In this document: positions 53,168 to 60,886 of the stretch, in pieces
How positions within the stretch are numbered: position 1 is the stretch's first letter
How the letters are laid out: the number at the start of each line of letters is the position of its first letter
DNA from: an uncultured Alistipes sp.
Lineage (GTDB): Bacteria; Bacteroidota; Bacteroidia; Bacteroidales; Rikenellaceae
Direction of reading: 5' to 3'
NCBI GenBank assembly: GCA_944321185.1
Contig: CALUKH010000002.1
Location: 1-64,000 of the forward strand
DNA length: 64,000 nucleotides
Made by a program: the position numbers and the translations under genes
The notes under the pieces: model-generated
What the model was told of the DNA's origin: nothing
Databases searched by the model: none
Seen by the model: only the letters and a program-made list of their open reading frames with translations

Positions 53168-53222
53168 GTGACAGACTTTGTGAAAAGGTTAATCTATAAG
53201 ACCCTTTTGCAGAGTTTGTCAC
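53168..53222. repeat. Island palindrome C (55 bp)
   Basis: Outer stem GTGACAGAC/GTTTGTCAC, inner stem AAAAGG/CCTTTT, then a T-rich tract, so this copy could also terminate transcription. Confidence 0.85.
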
Positions 53223-53298
53223 TTTTTTATTTTGTTTATTTCGTTAATAATCTTATCTTTATGAAGATAAGAACAACATAACATTTTGCGCAATATGA

Positions 53299-53532
53299 AC
53301 AGATACAAACAACCAAAAACAGAATGAAAGTCCGAAACTTGGGAAGATAGGCAGATCATTCAAAAGACGGTCAGATGAAGCCCGACTGAAGGAATCGCCC
53401 TGCTTGTCGAAAAAAAACAAAGACGGAATATACCCCGAAACATTTACTTATGTGTTTGCCCCTAACATGGCAGACATAACAAAGCCCGTCGAAATTATCC
53501 TTGCAAAGAATCGGCGCTACCTATTCGGATGA
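53299..53532 (+). pseudogene. Small open frame without start codon, possible frameshifted gene
   Basis: A 77-codon stop-free frame with plausible coding character (RRSDEARLKESPCL, GIYPETFTYVFAPNMADITKPVEIILAKNRRYLFG) ends at 53532. It has no ATG until close to its end. A second frame starts with ATG at 53295 and reads MNRYKQPKTE before a stop; losing one A from the A5 run at 53314-53318 would join the two into one ~77-residue protein. It may be a broken gene, a sequencing error or chance. The 400-bp gap 53,151-53,550 otherwise holds palindrome C. Confidence 0.35.
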
Positions 53533-53550
53533 AAGTGCGAACTTAAAGAG

Positions 53551-53745
53551 ATGGACGGGATAATCGGCATAATGACACAGAACGAGGTCGGAATAGAGGG
53601 AACGGACGAACGGGTAAATTTGTTCGATTACCATGTAAAAGCCGATACAATACTAATCCAATACACAACGCCCGACGGACGGGAAGAGGTGATGAAACTC
53701 CCGTTAGCAGGATTCTGCGAAAACTATCTTCTGTTATTAATCTAA
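53551..53745 (+). CDS. Small unknown protein, 64 aa
   Basis: A 64-residue acidic protein (GIEGTDERVNLFDYHVKADTILIQYTTPDGREEVMKLPL) ending in a hydrophobic LLLLI. Size and lack of relatives make it uncertain. It lies 18 bp after the broken small frame and 37 bp before the next gene. Confidence 0.5.
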   Translation: MDGIIGIMTQNEVGIEGTDERVNLFDYHVKADTILIQYTTPDGREEVMKLPLAGFCENYLLLLI

Positions 53746-53756
53746 TTTAACTAATT

Positions 53757-53776
53757 TTGAGAATTAAAATTCTCAA
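53757..53776. promoter_or_regulatory. Inverted repeat before the 185-aa gene
   Basis: TTGAGAATT and AATTCTCAA, perfect 9 bp with a 2-bp centre, 6 bp before the ATG at 53783; operator-like. Confidence 0.6.
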
Positions 53777-53782
53777 TAGGAC

Positions 53783-54340
53783 ATGTGTAAATTTATTGCA
53801 TTTTTAAATGAAAATAGTGGAGCATTGACCGCCATTCTAACTCTTGTTCTTGCTACCATCAACTATTTTCAATGGCGATTAGCCAATAATCTACGGAAAG
53901 ACGCGAATAGGCCCAGAGTAATGGCGGATATAGTAGGAATCAACCAAGTAGTCCATTATAAAATAATCAATTACGGGACTACTTCGGCAGTCAATATTAA
54001 ATTTAATATAGACCCTAAATTAATCAATAGAAAACAAGTTGGAGATTCGCAAAGGACAGAATTAGAGCGCTGGGACGAAAACACTATTTCATTGTTACCA
54101 AATGGAATAGCATACATCTCAACTAAATGTTTATGGAATGAAATTAAAGAGGAAACAATTTCTCTCACATATAGCTATGAAGATATTGCAGGGCAGAAAT
54201 ATTCGGATACTTATCAATTTCGATTGTCAAACCTTGACCTTATTGGAGACAAAGACCACTATGAACTTGAAGATAGACAGATAAAAAAAGAGATAGTTAA
54301 TACCTTAAAATCAATAGATAAGACTTTGCATAAGGATTAA
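53783..54340 (+). CDS. Unknown membrane-anchored protein, 185 aa
   Basis: One N-terminal transmembrane helix (ALTAILTLVLATINYFQW, about residues 14-31) is followed by a ~140-residue cytoplasmic-looking beta-rich domain (VHYKIINYGTTSAVNIKFNIDPKLIN...TISLTYSYEDIAGQKYSDTYQF). No family recognised; the layout (short N-tail, one helix, immunoglobulin-like domain) is found in several uncharacterised and defence-linked proteins, but no effector motif is seen. Very AT-rich. A terminator and palindrome D follow. Confidence 0.75.
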   Translation: MCKFIAFLNENSGALTAILTLVLATINYFQWRLANNLRKDANRPRVMADIVGINQVVHYKIINYGTTSAVNIKFNIDPKLINRKQVGDSQRTELERWDENTISLLPNGIAYISTKCLWNEIKEETISLTYSYEDIAGQKYSDTYQFRLSNLDLIGDKDHYELEDRQIKKEIVNTLKSIDKTLHKD

Positions 54341-54385
54341 CTTGATGTAGTTGGATTGCATCGTATCCATAAAGGATAAGGAGAG

Positions 54386-54407
54386 AGCCGAGAAAATGCG
54401 GCTTTTT
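54386..54407 (+). terminator. Terminator of the 185-aa gene
   Basis: AGCCG/CGGCT stem with an 8-nt loop, extended by AAGGA/TCCTT, with five T. It is separate from palindrome D. Confidence 0.7.
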
Positions 54408-54426
54408 CCTTTGACAACAGCAAAAA

Positions 54427-54480
54427 GTGACAGGCTGAAAGCAACGGGTTTATAAAATTGCTCTTTCAACAGTCCATCAC
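54427..54480. repeat. Island palindrome D (54 bp, divergent copy)
   Basis: GTGACAGGCTGAAAG...CTTTCAACAGTCCATCAC. Outer GTGA/TCAC, GG-CTG/CAG-TCC and GAAAGCAA/TTGC(CT)CTTTC pairs with bulges. Length matches A and B exactly, sequence is less conserved. In 54,341-54,616 no gene is seen. Confidence 0.6.
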
Positions 54481-54545
54481 TCTTTCTATTTATCAAACAA
54501 TCAAGCAATTCTCTATTGTTTAACCGCAAACAACACAGGCCGTCG

Positions 54546-54569
54546 TGTTACACATAATGTTACACATTA
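54546..54569 (+). repeat. Right end repeat: tandem 12-mers
   Basis: 24 bp identical to 44584-44607, same orientation, 47 bp inside the right attachment copy. Confidence 0.9.
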
Positions 54570-54616
54570 CGCCCGAATCTCTTTTTTTATCATCGTAACA
54601 GACTGATTTTCAATCA

Positions 54617-54692
54617 AAGGCCGAATTAGCTCAGCGGTAGAGCACTTCACTCGTAATGAAGGGGTCCCGAGTTCAAATCTCGGATTCGGCTC
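54617..54692 (+). repeat. Right direct repeat (attachment-site copy, tRNA-Thr)
   Basis: 76 bp identical to 44418-44493. Confidence 0.93.
54620..54691 (+). tRNA. tRNA-Thr (anticodon CGU), right copy
   Basis: Identical over all 72 nt to the left copy. No Bacteroidetes promoter is seen in the island sequence before it, so its expression is doubtful. It keeps a terminator downstream. Confidence 0.93.
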
Positions 54693-54698
54693 GAAAGA

Positions 54699-54726
54699 GG
54701 AGGCAACGAAAGGCGCCTCCTTTTTT
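54699..54726 (+). terminator. Terminator after right tRNA-Thr
   Basis: GGAGGC/GCCTCC with a 10-nt loop and six T. Confidence 0.85.
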
Positions 54727-54959
54727 CGTATAAAGACCTCAACAGGCCGGGGGGGGGCAGGGGAGACCGGGGCAAAAAACCAGCACGACACAGGTTGCCG
54801 CCGGGATCAAGAAAACAGCCTGTCGATAAATATACCGCGTTTTTCGCGGCAAATCGAGCCCTCAACCTCCGGGGGCCCCTAAAAACCGGGCTCGCGGAAT
54901 CAGCGGGATCGGCAACAACCTCCCCGGAATCTGCTTCCAGAATCCGACTACAGGCATTC

Positions 54960-54990
54960 TTGCTTTTTTCATTTCAAAATCCTATATTTG
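54960..54990 (+). promoter_or_regulatory. Promoter of the 372-aa membrane protein gene
   Basis: TTG 54960-54962, 20 nt, TATATTTG 54983-54990. The rest of the 361-bp gap 54,693-55,053 is non-coding with GC hairpins (CGAGCCC/GGGCTCG around 54,855-54,893). Confidence 0.85.
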
Positions 54991-55053
54991 TAGGAGTTCC
55001 GCTCCGCAAACCGGATGCCCCCAGTCCCCATCACGTAACCCTCCCCCCCCGCC

Positions 55054-56172
55054 ATGAAAAAGTATGAGATCCTCAAAAACATCCGGCATGCCGCTGCCTC
55101 CATAAAACCGGCAGTCCCCTATCTCTATGGTACGGTCGTCGTTGGCCTGCTCGGTGCGGTTCTCTTCAACCTGTCGACACGCAATTCGGGACTGGTCGGG
55201 GCGGTTTGGCTCCTCGTAACGGCCATCGCCATGACGGCCGGCGCCATGGTCTATTTCGCCGTCCGCAAACGCTGGAACAAACTCTCGATCAAAACCATCA
55301 AAGGCATCATCCGCTCAAACGGCCTCAGAGTCGTCGACGAGGAGGAGGATACCGTCTTCTTCCGGATCCCCGGATCCAAACCAACCTATGCCGCCGTCTT
55401 CAAAAAACCGCAATTCTTCCTCCGCTATCCGTTCTACCTCTCGGGGGATATCCGGATGGCCCGGGCAGCCGCCTACGAGGTCATGGATCAACGTTTCATG
55501 GTCAAGATCAGCATCGAACAAACCAATGAACCGAAAAAAAAACTGTTCGCCAACGTCGCCATCGAAACCGCCGACCAACAAACCGATCTCCTACGGAAGA
55601 ATCTCCTGCTCTACCTCCAGATCGTCAACTCGGCCGCCCAGCTCTTCCTCGAAAAAATCGAATGCCCGGCATCCGATCAAACCGCCGCAAACCGCCGCGA
55701 AGGAATCTATGACCCCGAATACCGCTGGTTCCCACAACTCGTCAAGGCTGTCAGCAACGGCAGAATCGCCCTCGACGCCCTATCCGACGAGGAGTGGCTG
55801 CGCAAAAATCTCCAGCAGATCTGCGGCGATGCCTTCTCCCGCGAATGGAATGCCTTCCGCATCAAAACCATCAATACCTACGGCTGTTACAAACTCTTCG
55901 TCTACGAATTCCCCGAACCCCGCGAAATCCCCGAAGCCCGTTACGGCGCCGTGTGGATCGACACCTCGACCAGGCACGCCGAATACTACACGCTCGAATA
56001 TTCGTTAGACAACCGGTGGGTGCTGGGCTGCATGACCGAAGAGCAGCACGCCAATTTCGGCAGCATCGATTCGCCCGATCTGAAACGCTTCATCCTCTGG
56101 ATCCTCGAATCCAACAAGGAGCCCGAATGCACGCTCAAACGCCGCGACAAAGACTCCGAACCGGTCAACTGA
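55054..56172 (+). CDS. Unknown membrane protein, 372 aa
   Basis: Two N-terminal transmembrane helices (VPYLYGTVVVGLLGAVLFNL, AVWLLVTAIAMTAGAMVYFAV) and a ~300-residue cytoplasmic domain. The domain has FRIPGSKPTYAAVFKKPQFFLRYPFYLSGDIRMARAAAYEVMDQRFMVKI and, near the end, YGAVWIDTSTRHAEYYTLEYSLDNRWVLG. No family recognised. GC-rich like the chromosome, so it lies outside the island. Monocistronic with its own promoter. Confidence 0.75.
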   Translation: MKKYEILKNIRHAAASIKPAVPYLYGTVVVGLLGAVLFNLSTRNSGLVGAVWLLVTAIAMTAGAMVYFAVRKRWNKLSIKTIKGIIRSNGLRVVDEEEDTVFFRIPGSKPTYAAVFKKPQFFLRYPFYLSGDIRMARAAAYEVMDQRFMVKISIEQTNEPKKKLFANVAIETADQQTDLLRKNLLLYLQIVNSAAQLFLEKIECPASDQTAANRREGIYDPEYRWFPQLVKAVSNGRIALDALSDEEWLRKNLQQICGDAFSREWNAFRIKTINTYGCYKLFVYEFPEPREIPEARYGAVWIDTSTRHAEYYTLEYSLDNRWVLGCMTEEQHANFGSIDSPDLKRFILWILESNKEPECTLKRRDKDSEPVN

Positions 56173-56223
56173 CCCCCTTCCGCCCCCCCCGGAACCGAAA
56201 CCCGATATACCTATTTTTGGCGA

Positions 56224-56254
56224 TTGACCGCTTCGGCGGACGGCCCTACCTTTG
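56224..56254 (+). promoter_or_regulatory. Orphan promoter in the gap before the TonB receptor gene
   Basis: TTG 56224-56226, 20 nt, TACCTTTG 56247-56254. A 39-codon frame starts at ATG 56277 (MPRIHPPNTPPLPCGKSVHT) but has no recognised product. The 501-bp gap 56,173-56,673 holds this, a second -7 element and a long leader. Confidence 0.6.
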
Positions 56255-56468
56255 CCGTCGAGAAAAAAGCCGAACCATGCCCCGCATACATCCGCCAAAC
56301 ACACCTCCGCTCCCGTGCGGCAAATCCGTCCATACGACATTCCGTCAGCCAATTACCGCAAACGGGCCATGCAGTCCTTCGCCTCAATCAGTCTGAAACG
56401 GGGAGAATCTCCAAACAGAGATTAATTAAAAAACTTTCAAACTCCGATATATTTCCTGAATTTATCAT

Positions 56469-56476
56469 TATATTTG
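56469..56476 (+). promoter_or_regulatory. -7 element of the TonB receptor operon
   Basis: TATATTTG; no good -33 box. The leader to the ATG at 56674 would be about 190 nt and AT-rich. Confidence 0.6.
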
Positions 56477-56673
56477 CAGCGTAACGATTGTTTCTTACCA
56501 ATCAACGCAAACTATAATAAAATATTGAAACGTCACGATTCCGCTTACAGAAAAATCTAAATTAAGCCGATCGACGTCATAAAATATATTTATTTAGTAC
56601 GGTTGATTACAAATCGTAACTTTCCCCGCCGGCTGGAACGAGGAATTAGAAGAGAAACCGATTAGATGACCCG

Positions 56674-59520
56674 ATGATGAGACGATTTTTGCGACTTCTG
56701 ACCCTGACCCTGCTCTTTTTGCCGACCGCATACACCTCCCGAGCCCAAAAGAATTCCACCCCCCTCTACTCGATCTCGGGACAGGTCGTCAATGCCGAAA
56801 CCGGTGCCCCCGTGCCCCTGGCTTCGTTCGTGGTCAACAACACCCTCGGCGTGGTCACCGATGAGGCCGGAAAATTCAAGCTCGACCGGCTGAAGGGCGG
56901 CCAAATCACCTACCACGTCTCCTTCCTCGGATTCAGCCCCGTGGAACGGGAAATCACCCTCTCGGCCGACATCAAGGATCTCAGGATCGCCCTCGAACCC
57001 CTCACGCTCGGCCTCGAGGAGGTCGTCGTCACGGCTCAGCCCACCGACGCCGGTTCGACCTCCAAAATCGGCGAAGAGGCCATCCGCCACATTCAGCCCA
57101 TGAGCATCAGCGACATGTTCCAGCTCCTGCCCGGAAACCTCTCGACAAACCCCGGACTGAACGTCGCCAGCCAGGCCTCGATCCGCGAAATCGGATCCAA
57201 TGCGAACAACGCAATGGGTGCCGCCGTGGTCGTCGACGGAGCCCCGCTCTCGAACGACAGCAACCTCCAGGCCCTCTCGCCCTCGCTGGCCGGCAGCGCC
57301 TCCAACCAGTCGATGAACGGCATGAGCGATCAAACCACCGCCGGAAAGGGCGTCGACCTGCGTTCGGTATCGCCCGACAACATCGAATCGATGGAGGTCA
57401 TCCGCGGAATCCCCTCCGTCGAGTACGGAAACCTCACCTCCGGCGTGGTCATCGTCAAGACCAAGTCCGGCGCAACCCCCTGGGAGGCCAAATTCAAGGC
57501 CGACCCCTACTCGAAGATGATCTACGCCGGAAAGGGTTTCGCCCTCGAAAACGGCGGCGCCATCAACGCCGGCGTCGACTGGACCCAGTCGTTCGGCGAT
57601 ACCCGCAAACGCTATCTGGGATACGACCGCATCACCGCCACGATCGGCTACTCGAACAACGTCGATGTCGCCGGACGGCCCATGCTCCTGCGCATCAACG
57701 GCATCTTCTACTCGAACGTCAACAACAGCAAGACCGATCCGCAGATGCAGATCACCAGCAGCACCTACGAAAACCAGAACATCGGCGCCCGCCTCAACCT
57801 CGAAGGCAGCTGGAAACTCAACGGCGCCGTGCTCTCGGCCCTGGATTACAACCTGATGGTCTCGCAGTCCTATCAGAGCGACCGTCTGCACGAGTATGTA
57901 TCGGCCCCGAGCGGCGTGATCACCAACACCACCACCCCCGGCATGAACGAGGGTATCTTCCTCCCGTCGTCCTACTACTCGGACTACGAAATCGAAGGCA
58001 AACCCCTGAATATCTATCTGCAGGTCAAGGCCAACAAGATTATCCAGTTCGGGGGGGGGAACTTCACGAACCTGCGCATCGGCGCCGACTGGCGGTATGA
58101 CGCCAACTACGGCCGCGGTCTGATCTTCGACGTGCTGCTGCCGCCGCAAAGCACTTCGAGCCAGACACTGCGTCCGCGCTCGTTCCGCGACATCCCGGCA
58201 CTGAACAACCTCGCCCTCTTCGCCGAAGACCGTCTCAACCTCAAGCTCGGCTCCACGTCGCTGGCCCTGCAGGCCGGCGTGCGTCTGACGAACATGTTCC
58301 TCGATCCGCAGGCCCGTCAGGATGACATCTTCACCGTCGAGCCGCGCGTCAACCTCACCTACACGCTCTTCGACGGCCCGAAAAGCATGCTCGCCCTCAC
58401 CGGCGGATGGGGCCTCTCCTACAAGTCGCCGACGCTGCTCTACCTCTATCCCGACAACGTCTACTTCGACCGCGTCAGTCTGGCCAAGGTCTCGAACTCG
58501 GACCCCAACGGCTCGCTGGCCGTCCTGTCGACCGACATCCTCACCGATCTGGCCAACCCGGATCTCAAACCCGCCCGCAGCCGCAAGTTCGAGGCCGGTC
58601 TGACCTTCCGCTTCGGAACCGTGCGCGGCGCCGTGACCTACTTCCGCGAAAAACACACCAACGAGTTCGGCTTCGCCTCGCGACCCCACTACATGCACTA
58701 CGTGACCTTCGATGTCCCGACCTCGGCCACCGATCTGCGGCTCGAAGAGGGACAGGTCACCTATACCGACCAAGCCGGTCAGAAGGCAACCGCCACAACC
58801 CGTCAGGAAGACTACATCGGGACCTACTACACCCCGACCAACAACTCGCGCAGCGAAAAACAGGGCGTCGAATACAGCCTCGACCTGGGAACGTGGCGCG
58901 CCCTGCGCACCTCGCTCATCATCGACGGTGCCTGGTTCCACATCCGACGAACCGACGAACAGAACTATTACTCGAAAGTCACCGAAAACGATGACTATAT
59001 CCGTCTGATGCCCGCCGGAAGCGGCACGATTCAGGATCGCGTGAACACCAATTTCCGATTCATTACCCACATCCCGCAGCTGAAGCTCGTCTTCTCGACC
59101 ACGATGCAGGTCGTCTGGTACGAAAGCGAACAGAACATCTGGCAGGACGAGGCCGGAAACAACCGCTTCCAAACAACCGCCGACGGACAATTCCTGCAGA
59201 TCTGTCCCCTGGGATTCTACGACAAACAGGGCAACTACACCCCCTGGCAGACGGAATTCGCCTCCGACTCGCGGTACTCGCAGATGGTCTCCCGATCCCT
59301 GCTGACGGCCTACGACCGCGAAACGTTCCGCCCGTGGGTGATGTTCAACTTCCGACTCACGAAGGAGATCGGCCGGATCGTCGAACTCTCCTTCACGGCC
59401 AACAACTTCACCCGAACCTCCCGCTGGCACTACTACGACACCCGCACCGGATACAAACAGATCTATCCCGACATGTACTTCGGCGCCGAACTCAAACTCC
59501 ATATCGGCCGCAATCGCTGA
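56674..59520 (+). CDS. TonB-dependent outer-membrane receptor with CarboxypepD_reg-like domain
   Basis: A 948-residue receptor that imports a ligand through a 22-strand barrel using TonB energy. Order: signal peptide (1-24), carboxypeptidase-regulatory-like domain (about 33-115, SGQVVNAETGAPVPLASFVV), plug domain (about 125-260, MEVIRGIPSVEYGNLTSGVVIVKT) and barrel ending in LKLHIGRN. It is not paired with a SusD, so it is not a typical glycan locus. It heads an operon with DUF4876, DUF6850 and a C25-like peptidase. The substrate is unknown; a metal or protein ligand fits better than a polysaccharide. Confidence 0.93.
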   Translation: MMRRFLRLLTLTLLFLPTAYTSRAQKNSTPLYSISGQVVNAETGAPVPLASFVVNNTLGVVTDEAGKFKLDRLKGGQITYHVSFLGFSPVEREITLSADIKDLRIALEPLTLGLEEVVVTAQPTDAGSTSKIGEEAIRHIQPMSISDMFQLLPGNLSTNPGLNVASQASIREIGSNANNAMGAAVVVDGAPLSNDSNLQALSPSLAGSASNQSMNGMSDQTTAGKGVDLRSVSPDNIESMEVIRGIPSVEYGNLTSGVVIVKTKSGATPWEAKFKADPYSKMIYAGKGFALENGGAINAGVDWTQSFGDTRKRYLGYDRITATIGYSNNVDVAGRPMLLRINGIFYSNVNNSKTDPQMQITSSTYENQNIGARLNLEGSWKLNGAVLSALDYNLMVSQSYQSDRLHEYVSAPSGVITNTTTPGMNEGIFLPSSYYSDYEIEGKPLNIYLQVKANKIIQFGGGNFTNLRIGADWRYDANYGRGLIFDVLLPPQSTSSQTLRPRSFRDIPALNNLALFAEDRLNLKLGSTSLALQAGVRLTNMFLDPQARQDDIFTVEPRVNLTYTLFDGPKSMLALTGGWGLSYKSPTLLYLYPDNVYFDRVSLAKVSNSDPNGSLAVLSTDILTDLANPDLKPARSRKFEAGLTFRFGTVRGAVTYFREKHTNEFGFASRPHYMHYVTFDVPTSATDLRLEEGQVTYTDQAGQKATATTRQEDYIGTYYTPTNNSRSEKQGVEYSLDLGTWRALRTSLIIDGAWFHIRRTDEQNYYSKVTENDDYIRLMPAGSGTIQDRVNTNFRFITHIPQLKLVFSTTMQVVWYESEQNIWQDEAGNNRFQTTADGQFLQICPLGFYDKQGNYTPWQTEFASDSRYSQMVSRSLLTAYDRETFRPWVMFNFRLTKEIGRIVELSFTANNFTRTSRWHYYDTRTGYKQIYPDMYFGAELKLHIGRNR

Positions 59521-59573
59521 ACCGGCCGACATCCCTTCGAAACAACCCAGATGTAATTTAAAATAAAAAGACG

Positions 59574-60773
59574 ATGAAAACGATGAATCTGTGGGCTAAA
59601 GCCCTCCTGCTCCTGGCCTCGGGAGCCCTCTTTGCGACCGGCTGCAGCAGCAGCGACAACGATGATAACGGCACCGGCGGTGGCAGCGGTTCGAACAAGT
59701 TCAACCTTACGGTCACGCTGACCGCTCCGTCGGGATACGAAACCGCCGACCTGCCCGCCATGTCCGTGACGGCCGTCAACGCCGACAAGGAACTCACCTA
59801 CACCGAAGAGCTCGCCGCCGGCGAAAACTCCGTCACCTTCGAAGTCTCCTCGGGCCAGTACCGCATCACCGCTACCGGCCAGTATTCGAATACGATCTCC
59901 TTCACGGGTGCCGCCCAGGCCGACGTATTCGCCGATCAGAGCGTTGCGATCGAGCTGGCCGAAGTCAACGAATCACCCCTGGTATTCAAGGCCATCTACT
60001 CGACGTCGAGCCCCGCATACTCGATTACGGACACCTATTTCGAAATCGTCAACAACTCGGAAAAGGTGCAGTATCTCGACGGCATAATCGTCGCCTCGAT
60101 CACCCCGCTGACCACGGCCACCAACCCCTGGGAGAGCGTCTTCCCGCTCTATCCCGTCTACGGAGTGGCTGCCGCATTCCCCGGCTCGGGTACCGAACAC
60201 CCGCTGCAGCCCGGTGAAAGCATCGTCGTGGCCAACGACGCCACCGACTGGACCGCCAGACAGGGCGCCGACCTCTCGAACGCCGACTGGGAAGTCTACA
60301 TCCCGAATGTATCCATCCCCAGCGCCGATGTCGATTACGACGCCCCCAATCTGACGATTCTCTTCAACGAAAACACCCAGCGTCAGCTCAATCCCGGATT
60401 CATGAAGGGGGCCTTCCTGCTGGCCAAACTGCCCGACGGTATCACCCCCGAAGCCTACGCCGGCAACGCGGACAACTACATGGTCGAGCCCAATACGACC
60501 AAAACCCAGCGCAACCTGATGATCCCGAGCAACTATCTGCTCGACGCCGTCGAAATCTGGGACGCCACCGAAACCGAACAGGCTCAGCTGCTCATGTCGC
60601 AGGATGATGCGGGCAAGGCCTTCGTCACCGGATTCTCCGGCAAGAGCATCCGCCGCAAGGTCACCAAGATCGAAAACGGCCGGGCCTACTATCAGGATAC
60701 CAACAACTCGTCGAACGACTTCCTGACGGATCAGCCCCTGACCCCCGGCCAGGAACCCACGCAGGCCGACTGA
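59574..60773 (+). CDS. DUF4876 lipoprotein
   Basis: A 399-residue lipoprotein: signal peptide ending FATGC with Cys24, then an acidic SSSDNDDN tract of the surface-export type. It has a first beta-sandwich (about 45-130) and the DUF4876 region (IYSTSSPAYSITDTYFEIVNNSEKVQYLDGIIVASI) resembling a lamin-tail beta-sandwich. DUF4876 proteins are typically neighbours of TonB receptors in Bacteroidales and may bind the ligand at the surface; function unproven. Second gene of the operon, 53 bp after the receptor. Confidence 0.85.
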   Translation: MKTMNLWAKALLLLASGALFATGCSSSDNDDNGTGGGSGSNKFNLTVTLTAPSGYETADLPAMSVTAVNADKELTYTEELAAGENSVTFEVSSGQYRITATGQYSNTISFTGAAQADVFADQSVAIELAEVNESPLVFKAIYSTSSPAYSITDTYFEIVNNSEKVQYLDGIIVASITPLTTATNPWESVFPLYPVYGVAAAFPGSGTEHPLQPGESIVVANDATDWTARQGADLSNADWEVYIPNVSIPSADVDYDAPNLTILFNENTQRQLNPGFMKGAFLLAKLPDGITPEAYAGNADNYMVEPNTTKTQRNLMIPSNYLLDAVEIWDATETEQAQLLMSQDDAGKAFVTGFSGKSIRRKVTKIENGRAYYQDTNNSSNDFLTDQPLTPGQEPTQAD

Positions 60774-60812
60774 CAAGCCTCATCTGCCGTCGTCCGCGGA
60801 CGACCCTCCCTC

Positions 60813-60854
60813 AACCGAAACGGCTCCCTCGTCAAGGGCAGAGCCGTTTCGGTT
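60813..60854. promoter_or_regulatory. Perfect 14-bp hairpin inside the operon
   Basis: AACCGAAACGGCTC (60813-60826) and GAGCCGTTTCGGTT (60841-60854) with a 14-nt loop. No T-run follows on the plus strand, so it is not an ordinary terminator; it may stabilise the upstream mRNA or lower downstream expression. Confidence 0.75.
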
Positions 60855-60886
60855 CAAAACAAACCTTATCTAACGGATCTACTGTC

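Larger units (their letters stand above)
44418..54692. mobile_element. tRNA-Thr-integrated genomic island, 10.2 kb
   Basis: Bounded by two identical 76-bp direct repeats, each containing a full tRNA-Thr gene, with a tyrosine recombinase as the first gene inside. The content is markedly AT-richer than the flanks, most of all 50.9-54.4 kb. Genes: integrase, unknown 310-residue protein, unknown 212-residue protein, degenerate helicase, 98-residue protein, two lipoproteins, HhH-like protein, a small broken frame, 64- and 185-residue proteins. No relaxase, type IV secretion, capsid or replication-initiator gene is seen, so transfer would need a helper. A satellite-like element or a decayed integrative element are both possible. 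Confidence 0.9.

Noticed and set aside
45864-53222. Palindromes A-C as ordinary intrinsic terminators
   Set aside because: Only C has a T-run. A is followed by a separate 13-bp terminator, and sequence is conserved in loops and bulges, which terminators do not need. Termination as a side function is not excluded.
45864-54480. A true integron with attC sites
   Set aside because: The canonical attC core sequences and an IntI-type integrase are not seen; only the layout is similar, so it is reported as a resemblance.
44418-54692. CRISPR array in the island
   Set aside because: Repeats are kilobases apart with genes between them and there is no cas gene.
44418-54692. Prophage
   Set aside because: No terminase, portal, capsid, tail or lysis gene is seen; only integrase and a helicase-like gene.
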